A DNA stretch of 64,000 bases. It comes from Antrihabitans stalactiti. GTDB lineage: Bacteria > Actinomycetota > Actinomycetes > Mycobacteriales > Mycobacteriaceae. Positions 1 through 7,739 of the stretch are shown piece by piece. The translations under genes were made by a program, and so were the position numbers. Under the pieces are notes generated by a model. It did no database searches. It was not told where the DNA came from and saw only the letters and a list, made by a program, of their open reading frames with translations. The stretch spans positions 268,714 through 332,713 of the forward strand of contig NZ_VCQU01000009.1 in NCBI RefSeq assembly GCF_012932915.1, read 5' to 3'. The stretch's first letter is position 1; every line of letters begins with the position of its first letter.

Positions 1-627
1 AGCGTTGAGGAGTGGCACCTCGGGCATGCTCCATGCCGGAACCTCGGTCTGTGCAAGGACCTTCGGGATCTCGTCGAGCGTGGCGGGATCACAACGATTC
101 ACGATGACCGCGATGAGGTGCGCCTTCTGCGCGCTGAGCTCGGCCTCGCACACATTGACCAGCTGCACGACCTCGTCGGGCGTTCGGCCCTTGCCACGGA
201 CCGTCAACAGCACGGGGGCGCCGAGGTTCACCGCGATGCGGGCGTTGAAGTTCAGTTCGCTCGGACTGACGATGTCGGTGTAATCGCTGCCGATGATGAC
301 GACCGAGTCGCATTGCTCGGCGACGGTATGGAAGCGCTGGACGATCTCGCTCAGCGCCGCGCCCGGGTCCTCGTGCACCTGCTCGTAGGTGACGCCCATC
401 GCCTGCTCGTAGGTGAGATCGGCGGTGCTGTGCTCGAGCAGCAGTTCGAGGATGTAATCCGGCTCCGTCGTCGACCGGGCGATGGGCCGAAAAACTCCGG
501 CCCGAGCGGTCGTCGCGCTCAACATGTGCAGCAAACCGAGAGCGACGGTCGATTTGCCGGTATCGCCCTCCGGTGCGGCAACGTAGACGCTGGAGGTCCT
601 GTGAACGGCAGACTCCGTTGTTGACAT
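1..627 (-). CDS. pta: Phosphate acetyltransferase, N-terminal part (runs off left edge)
   Basis: The frame is open from ATG 627 to the window edge, giving 209 codons (MSTTESAVHRTSSVYVAAPE...). Residues 20-27 (EGDTGKST) form the P-loop-like motif of the BioD-type N-terminal domain of long Pta proteins, and the visible end (MPEVPLLNA) suits the end of that domain. Long Pta converts acetyl-CoA and phosphate to acetyl phosphate; the DRTGG and catalytic domains, and a likely ackA partner, would lie off the left edge. The ATG is only 31 bp from the divergent gene at 659, so both promoters must overlap and the transcripts may be nearly leaderless. fgd lies nearby, as recalled for M. tuberculosis (fgd1-pta-ackA). 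Confidence 0.85.
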   Translation of the reverse strand, partial: MSTTESAVHRTSSVYVAAPEGDTGKSTVALGLLHMLSATTARAGVFRPIARSTTEPDYILELLLEHSTADLTYEQAMGVTYEQVHEDPGAALSEIVQRFHTVAEQCDSVVIIGSDYTDIVSPSELNFNARIAVNLGAPVLLTVRGKGRTPDEVVQLVNVCEAELSAQKAHLIAVIVNRCDPATLDEIPKVLAQTEVPAWSMPEVPLLNA

Positions 628-658
628 GTGCGCAGCTTAGTTCGGCGACAATTCGTAT

Positions 659-1168
659 ATGACAGAGAAGGCGTTCCCCGACGTTCGCTGGCACCGCGCA
701 CGTCCTCGTTTGAAGAAGGCGCTGACGGCTTTCGGGTCGACTCGCGCCGGCTCGTGGTGGATTCGCACGGTCACCCCGCTCGATCGCGCGCTGCTCGCGC
801 GGAGCAAAGGGCGCATGACGATGTTCGGTCCGACTGGAATCGCGCTGATACTGCTGACGACGACCGGTCGGAAATCGGGTCTGCCGCGCACGACGCCGTT
901 GATCTACACGCGAGACGGCGATCGGCTGTTCGTGGTCGGCAGCAATTTCGGGCAGGCTGGTCACCCCACGTGGACCGCCAACCTGCTGGCAAACCCGGAG
1001 GCCATCGTCACGATGGCGGGCAAGGAAATACCGGTCATTGCCGAGTTGATCACCGGTGCCGAATGGGATCGGGCCTTTGCCACCTTCTCCGATTACACCC
1101 ACGCGTACGACGCCTACTTGGACCGAACCGACCGGACGTTTCGTATATTTGCGCTGACTGCTCGCTAA
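659..1168 (+). CDS. Deazaflavin (F420)-dependent nitroreductase family protein, Ddn-like
   Basis: 169 residues. TTTGRKSG (67-74) followed by LPRTTPLIY is the family signature strand-loop that contacts the F420 phosphate tail, and the GHPTWTANLLANP stretch (101-113) is the second hallmark of Ddn-type split beta-barrel proteins. Members use F420H2 to reduce quinones, nitroaromatics and related acceptors at the inner membrane face; the substrate here is unknown. F420H2 could be supplied by Fgd encoded at 2343-3341. It is divergent from pta with a 31 bp gap. Family assignment is firm and cofactor use is inferred from the family; some relatives may bind other flavins. Confidence 0.85.
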   Translation: MTEKAFPDVRWHRARPRLKKALTAFGSTRAGSWWIRTVTPLDRALLARSKGRMTMFGPTGIALILLTTTGRKSGLPRTTPLIYTRDGDRLFVVGSNFGQAGHPTWTANLLANPEAIVTMAGKEIPVIAELITGAEWDRAFATFSDYTHAYDAYLDRTDRTFRIFALTAR

Positions 1169-1225
1169 CAGCACGACCAACGATCACCGACTGGTGGCGA
1201 AGAATCTGGGGGTGGCCGAAAGCGG

Positions 1226-2332
1226 ATGGCTGGCAATCTCGATCTGCGCGAGTGGTGGAACGACCCGTTCGATCGTGGCTGGCTGCTGAGCTTTTTCGAG
1301 TCCCGGTCGCTGACCGGCGTGGTCCGAGTGCTGATCGCACTGTGTGCCGGCGTGCTCGGTGCGGTCCCCGCCCTGGTCCTGCTCTCCCCCACTGGTCCGA
1401 CAGGTTTGCCTGGTCGCATCGCCCTCTTCGTCATCGCTGTCGGCACGTACGGCTGGGCCGCGCGGTGGTTGGCCGGGGACTGGCCGACGCAGGTGACGTC
1501 GTTTCTGTTCATCATCTGGTCCGATGTGGCGATCACGTTCTGCATCGCTAGCGACACAGACGCGCTCGCGGGTTTGGCCGGGTCTACGTCATTCGTCCTC
1601 ATCGGTGCCTACGTCACGTTCTTCCACGGTCCGAAGACGCTGGCGTGCCATCTCGTGTGGGCTTTCGCGTCGACCGTCGCTGTCGCGATTCCCTTGATCA
1701 TCGGCGCAGATCCTGCACTTGCTGTTGCGAAGCTGCTGGTGTTGCTCGTGGCGAACGTTGCCGTTCCGCCGCTGCTCCAGTTCAGCTTCTGGCTGATCCG
1801 ATCGGATGCCGTCGATTCGTTGGTAGACCCTTTGACGGGCTTGCTCAATCGACGCGGGCTGCACTCCCGTGTGCCGTTGCTCGTCGATCAAGACTCGGCG
1901 GTGGACTCGGCTCAACTGGTGATGATCACTATCGATCTCGATCACTTCAAGGAAGTCAACGACACCCTCGGGCACGCGACAGGAGACGAGGTTCTGGTCC
2001 GGACCGCGCTGCGGATCAAGTCCGTGGTTCGAGGTAGCGCGGTGCTCGCCCGCTTGGGTGGTGAGGAGTTCGTCGTCATGGACGTCGTGCCTGCGGACGT
2101 GATCACCGAGTTGGCCGAGCGGATCCAGCAAGCGATCGGCGCGCCCGCCACGCACGCGCCGGTCACCGCGAGTGTCGGTGTGGCTGCGATCCCAGCGCGG
2201 GACTGGCTGCTGTCCGTCGCGTCACCGACCGAGCAACTCGACGCACTGCTCGATCGCGCAGACCATGCGATGTACCGCGCAAAGAACAGCGGTCGCAACA
2301 CTGTCGCTATCGACTTGGGGACAGGCTCCTAG
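1226..2332 (+). CDS. Membrane-bound diguanylate cyclase (GGDEF)
   Basis: 368 residues. About 190 N-terminal residues hold several hydrophobic helices (roughly 32-55, 63-83, 92-109, 120-135, 140-160, 166-191) with no recognisable sensor domain. A C-terminal GGDEF domain follows, starting at DPLTGLLNRRG (201-211) with the active-site loop GGEEF at 278-282, a catalytically acceptable variant. It should make c-di-GMP from GTP. The allosteric I-site expected five residues upstream reads RGSA (269-272) rather than RxxD, so product inhibition is probably lost. It starts 57 bp after the Ddn-like gene on the same strand and ends 10 bp from the convergent fgd. Activity is inferred from motifs. Confidence 0.88.
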   Translation: MAGNLDLREWWNDPFDRGWLLSFFESRSLTGVVRVLIALCAGVLGAVPALVLLSPTGPTGLPGRIALFVIAVGTYGWAARWLAGDWPTQVTSFLFIIWSDVAITFCIASDTDALAGLAGSTSFVLIGAYVTFFHGPKTLACHLVWAFASTVAVAIPLIIGADPALAVAKLLVLLVANVAVPPLLQFSFWLIRSDAVDSLVDPLTGLLNRRGLHSRVPLLVDQDSAVDSAQLVMITIDLDHFKEVNDTLGHATGDEVLVRTALRIKSVVRGSAVLARLGGEEFVVMDVVPADVITELAERIQQAIGAPATHAPVTASVGVAAIPARDWLLSVASPTEQLDALLDRADHAMYRAKNSGRNTVAIDLGTGS

Positions 2333-2342
2333 CGCAGTCGAA

Positions 2343-3341
2343 TCAACGCAACCGCGGCGCGAGATCACGCTCGAACAATTCGAGGAACCGTCGCTGGTCG
2401 TGACCCGGCGCGTGGAACACGAGGTGATTCAGTCCGGCATCGAGATACGGCTTGATGCGCTCGACGACGTCGTCGGGGTCGGAACCAACGATCCAGCGTT
2501 TCGCCACCTGCTCGATAGGCAGGGCGTCGGCCGCAGCTTCCATCTCGATCGGGTCTTCGATGCTGTGTTTCTGTTCCGGCGTCAACGACAGCGGCGCCCA
2601 GAAACGCGTGTTCTCCAGCGCCAGTTCTGGATCGGTGTCGTAGGAGATCTTGATTTCGATCATCCTGTCGATGTCGTCGACGGACCGTTCGACCTTCGCA
2701 GCGCCCTCCGCAAGCGCTGGCATGAGCTTTTCGGTGTAGAGATCCATGCCTTTGCCGGACGTGCAGATAAAGCCGTCGCCCGCCCTACCTGCGTATCGCG
2801 CGACGACAGGTCCACCTGCGGCGATATACACGGGAATGCCACCCTCGGGCACGTCGTAGATCGATGCACCCTTGGTTCGGTAGTACGTGCCGTCGTAGTC
2901 GACCCGATCGCCGACCCACAGTTGCCGCATCAACTCCACCGCCTCACGCAGCCGCGCGAAACGTTCCTTGAAGTCCGGCCATTCGGCGGCATAGCCGGTC
3001 GCGATCTCGTTCAACGCCTCGCCGGTCCCGACGCCCAGCATGATCCGGCCGGGATACAGGCAGCCCATCGTCGCGAACGCTTGCGCGATGACGGCCGGGT
3101 TGTACCGGAACGTCGGCGTCAAGACGGAGGTCCCGAGCTGAATGCGATTCGTCCGCTCCCCGACCGCCGTCATCCATGACAACGAAAACGGCGCGTGCCC
3201 ACCGTTATGTCGCCACGGTTGGAAGTGGTCGCTGACTGTGGCACTGTCCATGCCGTGTTGCTCAGCGAGGACCGCCAATTCGACGAGGTCTCGCGGTCCG
3301 AACTGCTCTGCCGATGCCTTGTATCCCAGCTTCAATGCCAC
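2343..3341 (-). CDS. fgd: F420-dependent glucose-6-phosphate dehydrogenase
   Basis: 332 residues, matching the family length. Oxidises glucose-6-phosphate to 6-phosphogluconolactone while reducing F420 to F420H2, the main F420H2 source in mycobacteria and relatives. H39 and W43 in SDHFQPWRH and E108 in [10 protein letters not shown] correspond to the catalytic H40, W44 and E109 recalled for M. tuberculosis Fgd1, offset by one residue. The whole N-terminal half reads as a classic luciferase-like TIM barrel. Its 5' region (3342-3860) contains a TAACAG-T-CTGTTA palindrome and an AT-rich patch that could be its promoter. It lies between a GGDEF protein and a HAD phosphatase instead of directly abutting pta. 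Confidence 0.95.
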   Translation of the reverse strand: MALKLGYKASAEQFGPRDLVELAVLAEQHGMDSATVSDHFQPWRHNGGHAPFSLSWMTAVGERTNRIQLGTSVLTPTFRYNPAVIAQAFATMGCLYPGRIMLGVGTGEALNEIATGYAAEWPDFKERFARLREAVELMRQLWVGDRVDYDGTYYRTKGASIYDVPEGGIPVYIAAGGPVVARYAGRAGDGFICTSGKGMDLYTEKLMPALAEGAAKVERSVDDIDRMIEIKISYDTDPELALENTRFWAPLSLTPEQKHSIEDPIEMEAAADALPIEQVAKRWIVGSDPDDVVERIKPYLDAGLNHLVFHAPGHDQRRFLELFERDLAPRLR

Positions 3342-3860
3342 GTCCCGAGCCTACTCACAACAGGCCCAAGAATTCGGCACAAGAACTGGTCGCACGTCCG
3401 GTAACAGTCTGTTATATTTTCGAGACCTTCTCGAGCTGTACAGACCGAGTTAGTTGGGATAGAAGGTCGTCGAAGTTGAGGGTGTTTGCGGCTCGGTAGT
3501 TCGATGCGCCAATGCCGCCGCACAGTGAAGGGGCGATCACCCATGCACCATCCGAAACACCTCTCGCGTTCCAGCAGGCCGGATCCGGCTACCAGCGCCG
3601 AGCCGAGACACCGAGCCGAATCGGCCGAGCAACCAGTCTCAGGACCACGACATCGAGCGGCCCCAGATCTACCCGGTGCAGGCACGCTCTTCGGTGACGG
3701 TCGGCCGAAGCATTTCGCGAATCGGCGGGTGGACGATCCGCCGTCGGCGGTCGACGACATATACCTCGTGGGACGCAGTCGCCTGAGCTTCTGAGCTCGG
3801 TCAGGTGAATTCTTGGCCTCGGTACCGACTTTTCGGCCGATAGCGCAGCACAATGAATCG
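3342..3860. other. 519 bp divergent intergenic region, no convincing gene
   Basis: Gap between the fgd start (3341, minus) and the HAD start (3861, plus). It holds a perfect 13-nt palindrome TAACAGTCTGTTA at 3402-3414 next to an AT-rich patch. Read on the minus strand this includes TATAAC, a plausible -10 for fgd. A small CGAGA/TCTCG hairpin follows at about 3420-3434. Between 3512 and 3787 short open stretches with coding-like third positions occur in different frames, none with both a good start and a continuous frame. They could be a decayed short gene, but I cannot support a product. Confidence 0.4.
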
Positions 3861-4670
3861 ATGACCGACCACGAAGCCAGCACCGGACTGTCCTACCTCA
3901 TGGATATGGACGGGGTTCTCGTCCACGAAGAGCACCTGGTGCCCGGCGCCGACCGGTTCCTTGCCGAGTTGCAAAGCAACGGAACGCCTTTCATGGTGCT
4001 GACGAACAACTCGATCCGCACCCCGCGTGATCTGCAGGCGCGGCTGCGCCGGTCGGGGCTCGACCTGCCCGAGACCGCGATCTGGACCTCCGCACTTGCC
4101 ACCGCAACTTTCCTCGGCAATCAGCGCCCGAACGGCAGCGCATACGTCGTCGGCGAATCCGGCCTCACGACCGCATTGCACGACATCGGCTACGTCCTCA
4201 CCGATAGCGACCCCGACTACGTCGTGCTCGGCGAAACCCGGACCTACTCGTTCGAAGCCATCACCACCGCGATCCGTTTGGTCGAGCGCGGCGCTCGTTT
4301 CATCGCGACCAACCCCGACGCCACCGGGCCTTCGCGAGACGGTTCACTGCCCGCAACTGGCGCGGTCGCGGCGCTGATCACCCGCGCGACCGGGCGCGAG
4401 CCGTACTACGTCGGGAAGCCGAACCCGCTGATGATGCGATCGGCTTTACGGTCCATTGGGGCGCATTCGGCGAGCACGCTGATGATCGGCGACCGCATGG
4501 ACACCGACGTCGTCTCGGGCCTCGAAGCCGGGCTGCGAACGATTCTGGTACTCACTGGAATCTCGACGCGAGAGAGCGTGGAAGGATTCCCGTATCGGCC
4601 GACACTGGTGCTCGATTCGGTCGCGGACCTGATCGGGCGCACACAAGATCCGTTCGCACCACTCGACTGA
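3861..4670 (+). CDS. HAD-IIA family hydrolase (NagD-like phosphatase)
   Basis: 269 residues from ATG 3861; an in-frame upstream extension to 3813 is unlike the family and is rejected. HAD motifs are complete: I DMDGVL (15-20), II VLTNNS, III lysine in GKPNPLM and IV IGDRMDTD. The large cap inserted between motifs II and III and the DxDGV form of motif I place it in subclass IIA with NagD and UMP/4-nitrophenyl phosphatases. It should be a cytosolic Mg-dependent phosphatase acting on a small phosphorylated metabolite; the substrate cannot be told from sequence. A transglutaminase-like gene follows after 46 bp on the same strand. Confidence 0.88.
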   Translation: MTDHEASTGLSYLMDMDGVLVHEEHLVPGADRFLAELQSNGTPFMVLTNNSIRTPRDLQARLRRSGLDLPETAIWTSALATATFLGNQRPNGSAYVVGESGLTTALHDIGYVLTDSDPDYVVLGETRTYSFEAITTAIRLVERGARFIATNPDATGPSRDGSLPATGAVAALITRATGREPYYVGKPNPLMMRSALRSIGAHSASTLMIGDRMDTDVVSGLEAGLRTILVLTGISTRESVEGFPYRPTLVLDSVADLIGRTQDPFAPLD

Positions 4671-4716
4671 GGGACTCGTCGAGCGGCTCCGGCGACACCC
4701 TGGCAGTATCGGGCCA

Positions 4717-5520
4717 ATGAGGCGTGAGGTTTCGGCATCGTTGAACGCGGACATCATCGAGCCGACCGAACTCGAGTTCCAGATCGCGGTCGCGTTTCAC
4801 CCCGGCGCGGAAGTGACGGAATCCCTGTCGTTTTCGCTCGACGGCGAACCGATCGTCGCGCACGAGGTAATCGCTGCCCATGGCACTCGAATCCACACCT
4901 TCCCCGCCGGCGTCGGCAATCTCCAGGTGCACTACGAGGCCACCATCGTCGGGCAATCGGAGCCGCTGCCGACCACCGATTACGACTTGTCGAAATACTT
5001 GCGGCCAAGCCGCTATGCCGAGGCAGACAAGTTCTTCGGCTATGCCGCAACGGAGTTCGGGAAGTCCAAAGGCTCTGCCGAGCTGCTGGAGCAGGTGTCG
5101 TCCTGGGTTGGCTCTCGACTCACCTACATGCCGGGCAGCAGCGACCCGATCGACGGCGCGGTCGAGACGCTACTTTCCGGCACCGGCGTGTGCCGCGACT
5201 ATGCGCACCTCGTCGTGGCGTTGCTGCGAGCCGTCTTCGTACCCGCCCGGGTCGTGGCGGTCTACGCGCCCGGCTGCAATCCGATGGACTTTCACGCCGT
5301 GGCCGAGGCCTATATCGACGGAGTGTGGCGAGTAGTCGACGCAACCTGCCTCGCTCCCCGATCGACGCTGGTCCGAATCGCGACCGGCCGCGACGCATCC
5401 GACACCGCGTTCATGGACAACCACGGTGGCGCAGTGAACCTCAACGCTGCGTGGGTCACCGCGTGGGTCGAGGGCGAGCTGCCCATCGACGACGTCACCG
5501 AGCTGGTGTCGATCGCGTAA
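4717..5520 (+). CDS. Transglutaminase-like cysteine protease superfamily protein
   Basis: 267 residues. The catalytic triad of the transglutaminase core is visible as C159 (GVCRDYAHL), H193 (DFHAVAEAY) and D208 (VVDATC). The first 100 residues form a beta-rich domain like the N-terminal domain of bacterial transglutaminase-like proteins. There is no signal peptide, so it is probably cytosolic. Bacterial members are often proteases or amidases rather than cross-linkers, and the substrate is unknown. It lies downstream of the HAD gene and converges with the sigma factor gene at 5544. Confidence 0.85.
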   Translation: MRREVSASLNADIIEPTELEFQIAVAFHPGAEVTESLSFSLDGEPIVAHEVIAAHGTRIHTFPAGVGNLQVHYEATIVGQSEPLPTTDYDLSKYLRPSRYAEADKFFGYAATEFGKSKGSAELLEQVSSWVGSRLTYMPGSSDPIDGAVETLLSGTGVCRDYAHLVVALLRAVFVPARVVAVYAPGCNPMDFHAVAEAYIDGVWRVVDATCLAPRSTLVRIATGRDASDTAFMDNHGGAVNLNAAWVTAWVEGELPIDDVTELVSIA

Positions 5521-5543
5521 AGCTCACCCCTCGTGACCGTTGA

Positions 5544-6422
5544 TCAGCGCGCCAGCAGCCGGACCGCCGAAATAGCCGCCAACTTCTCCGGATTCCGGAC
5601 GATGTAGATACGACTGACCAACGAATCGACCACCTCGATCATGACCGCCGAATCGAGGCGGTCACCGAAGCTCAGCAACACTGCAGGCAGACCGTTCAGC
5701 ACTGTGAACTCCGGCACCAACCCTGGTTCGAAGTTGGTGGCGATACCGACCAGGTAGCGGGCCACATGGTCCGCGCCGATGATCGGTCTGCGTGCTGCGC
5801 TCAACTTGCCGCCACCGTCCGACAGCGAAACTGCATCGGGTGCAAGCATTTCCATCAGCACGTCGACCGCGCCCGTCGACGCCGCGAGCAGGAACGACGC
5901 AGTGATCGCCGCCGCCTCTTCGGCATCTGCGACGTAGCGCCTGCGTCGAGCCTGCACATGCTCCCGCGCGCGATGTGCGATCTGGCGAACCGCTGCAGCG
6001 GACTTGCCGATGGTCTCGGCAATCTCGGCGTGGCCGAAGCCGAACACCTCGTGCATGACGAAGACGGTGCGCTCGTCCGGACCGAGCGTCTCGAGGACGA
6101 GAAGCATTGCCATGGAGACAGACTCGGCAAGAACGACGTCGTCCGCTGCATCCCGCTCGGTCCGGATCGGCTCGGGCAACCAGTTCCCGACGTATTCTTC
6201 GCGCCGTCGTTGTGCGGTCCGCAGGCTGTTCAGCGACTGCCTGCTGACAACCTGCGCCAGATACGCGCGTGGACTCTCCACCGAAGCCAGGTCCACCTCG
6301 GACCAGCGAATGAAGCTTTCTTGCAGCACATCGTCGGCATCGGTTGCGGTGCCGGTGATTTCATAGGCAATCGCGAAAAGGAGCGGTCGGTACTCGTCGA
6401 AGAGGTCTGCGTGCGTCGTCAC
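5544..6422 (-). CDS. sigJ: ECF sigma factor, ECF41/SigJ type with C-terminal SnoaL-like domain
   Basis: 292 residues from GTG 6422, chosen because that GTG overlaps the stop of the upstream flavoprotein gene (GTGA at 6422-6419) and begins the family-typical VTTHADLFDEYRPLLFAIA. A longer reading to 6506 overlaps that gene. Region 2 occupies about residues 8-75 (DADDVLQESFIRW), region 4 about 110-165, followed by a roughly 110-residue SnoaL-like domain. That extension marks ECF41 and is known to modulate sigma activity, since this group usually lacks a separate anti-sigma factor. ECF41 genes typically control a neighbouring oxidoreductase, epimerase or carboxymuconolactone-decarboxylase gene. 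Here that neighbour is the flavoprotein in the same operon. Confidence 0.9.
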   Translation of the reverse strand: MTTHADLFDEYRPLLFAIAYEITGTATDADDVLQESFIRWSEVDLASVESPRAYLAQVVSRQSLNSLRTAQRRREEYVGNWLPEPIRTERDAADDVVLAESVSMAMLLVLETLGPDERTVFVMHEVFGFGHAEIAETIGKSAAAVRQIAHRAREHVQARRRRYVADAEEAAAITASFLLAASTGAVDVLMEMLAPDAVSLSDGGGKLSAARRPIIGADHVARYLVGIATNFEPGLVPEFTVLNGLPAVLLSFGDRLDSAVMIEVVDSLVSRIYIVRNPEKLAAISAVRLLAR

Positions 6423-7588
6423 GCTGTCACGAGATCCTTCCGACGGCGCGGCGCAGGCATCGCGAGCTGCTGCCGCTTCATTCGTCCTTGAATTCTCAAG
6501 CCCCACAGGGTCGCCCGGCAGACCAGCTCTTTCACTACAGCCGCCGACGCGCCCCGCATAATCATGCTACGCGGCGAGTCGTCCAGATGGGCGAATTGGA
6601 TAACCCCCGATCGCCTGCCCAACGAGATGTTGGTCCCGACGAAGCCGAACGAAACAGGTTCAGCCGCAGTACCTTCCAACCCAGCCAACACGGTCGAGCC
6701 ACCGTGCGCCCCCAGCGGCGACGCCGATTGACAACTCATCCGGTTGTACCAACCGATCTCCGGCGGCAACGAGATCGCGTCACCGACGCCGACGATGTCC
6801 GGCCGACCCAGCGCGGTCAAAGTCTCGTCGACCAGCAGGCGTCCGGCGTCGTCCGTAGGGAGCCCACTGCGCGTTGCCAATTGGGGCGCACCGAACGAAC
6901 AGCAGACGACGGTGGCAGCACTCGTCCGAGTACGGCCATCGGCGGTGACGACCCCTCCATCGACAACGCGCGTCACCGCCGTGCCCGCCTCGACCTCCAC
7001 GCCGAGCTTCTCCAGCTGCCGGACGATCGCACGTCTCGCCCGGGCCGACACTCCTGCCGCAAGGTCGCCGGCGGCCAACAGGGTCACGTGCACGCGAGGG
7101 AGCTGCTCGGCGATCTCTGCGGCGAGTTCGATTCCCGTCGGTCCGCCGCCGACGACGGTCACTGTGGCGGCATCGGGCAACTCGGCCAGTCGCGTCTTCA
7201 ATTCGCGCGCCTCATGCAATTGCGCGACGAACAGGGCGTGCTCGGCGGCTCCCGGAATCGCAGTCGTATTCGACGTGCTGCCAACGGCATACACGAGTCG
7301 GTCGAATGGCAAGGTCGAGCCGTCACTCAGCTCGACCTCGCCGTCACCGATCCGATCGACCCACTCGATCCGGACCTGCGCACCCTTGTGCACGAGCGTG
7401 TTCAACGGCACCAGCGCGGTCGACGTCCCCGCCGCCAGCTGATGCAGCCGAATTCGCTCCACGAAGTCCGGGCGCGGGTTCACCACGGTCACCGCGATGT
7501 CCTCGCGCCCGGCAGCGAGTATGCGGTTGGTCGCCATGACCCCCGCGTACCCCGCACCAACAACCACGACCTGCCGTTTGTTTGTCAT
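6419..7588 (-). CDS. FAD-dependent NADH dehydrogenase-like oxidoreductase, likely ECF41 target
   Basis: 389 residues from ATG 7588 (MTNKRQVVVV). An FAD-binding GAGYAG lies at 11-16, and an NAD(P)-binding GGGPTGIELAAE in mid-protein, with a C-terminal VGVGDAISLP segment, giving the two-Rossmann architecture of type II NADH dehydrogenases and related disulfide-type reductases. It probably transfers electrons from NAD(P)H to a quinone or small acceptor. A longer start at 7786 would run into metZ and is rejected. A near-perfect ECF41 promoter (7597-7623) sits just upstream and places the transcription start almost at the ATG. The 3' end overlaps the sigma factor start by 4 bp, implying translational coupling. 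Confidence 0.88.
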   Translation of the reverse strand: MTNKRQVVVVGAGYAGVMATNRILAAGREDIAVTVVNPRPDFVERIRLHQLAAGTSTALVPLNTLVHKGAQVRIEWVDRIGDGEVELSDGSTLPFDRLVYAVGSTSNTTAIPGAAEHALFVAQLHEARELKTRLAELPDAATVTVVGGGPTGIELAAEIAEQLPRVHVTLLAAGDLAAGVSARARRAIVRQLEKLGVEVEAGTAVTRVVDGGVVTADGRTRTSAATVVCCSFGAPQLATRSGLPTDDAGRLLVDETLTALGRPDIVGVGDAISLPPEIGWYNRMSCQSASPLGAHGGSTVLAGLEGTAAEPVSFGFVGTNISLGRRSGVIQFAHLDDSPRSMIMRGASAAVVKELVCRATLWGLRIQGRMKRQQLAMPAPRRRKDLVTA

Positions 7589-7596
7589 GCCCTTTA

Positions 7597-7623
7597 GACA
7601 CCGCAGCCGCGGGAAATGTGACA
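7597..7623 (-). promoter_or_regulatory. ECF41-type (SigJ) promoter of the oxidoreductase-sigJ operon
   Basis: Read on the minus strand: TGTCACA (7623-7617), a spacer of exactly 16 nt, then TGTC (7600-7597). The published ECF41 consensus as recalled is TGTCACA-n16-CGTC, so only one base differs. The -10 ends 9 nt before the ATG at 7588, predicting a leaderless or nearly leaderless mRNA and positive autoregulation. Confidence 0.85.
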
Positions 7624-7636
7624 CCCCACCCAACTC

Positions 7637-7680
7637 CCGTGCGCGCGTCTCACCCCCAGAGGGGTGAAATTCGCTCACAG
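7637..7680 (-). repeat. 44-nt palindromic element, copy A (inverted)
   Basis: A 44-nt imperfect palindrome with inner stem TCACCCC-CAGA-GGGGTGA. Its reverse complement aligns end to end with copies B (7695-7738) and C (9542-9585): all three share the 18-nt arm GGTGAGACGCGCGCACGG and a left arm ending in TT-ACCC or TT-CACCC. Copy A is inverted relative to B, with 14 nt between them. It lies downstream of metZ and just upstream of the ECF41 promoter. Confidence 0.8.
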
Positions 7681-7694
7681 TTGCTCGCGCAGAA

Positions 7695-7738
7695 CCGTGC
7701 GCGATTTTTACCCATGGGAGGGTGAGACGCGCGCACGG
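7695..7738 (+). repeat. 44-nt palindromic element, copy B, 1 bp after the metZ stop
   Basis: Outer arms CCGTGCGCG and CGCGCACGG pair perfectly, the inner arms TACCC and GGGTG partly, and the loop is ATGGGA. It begins one base after the metZ stop, so on the minus strand it can fold as a terminator hairpin without a following U tract, as is common in actinobacteria. Same family as copies A and C. Confidence 0.75.
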
Positions 7739-7739
7739 A

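Noticed and set aside
89..1180. Long minus-strand open frame (363 codons)
   Set aside because: It covers the pta start and the Ddn-like gene with arginine-rich, family-less translation; out of phase with the pta frame.
3486..3794. 102-codon plus-strand open frame before the HAD gene
   Set aside because: No family, no strong RBS, and other frames in the same stretch are equally plausible.
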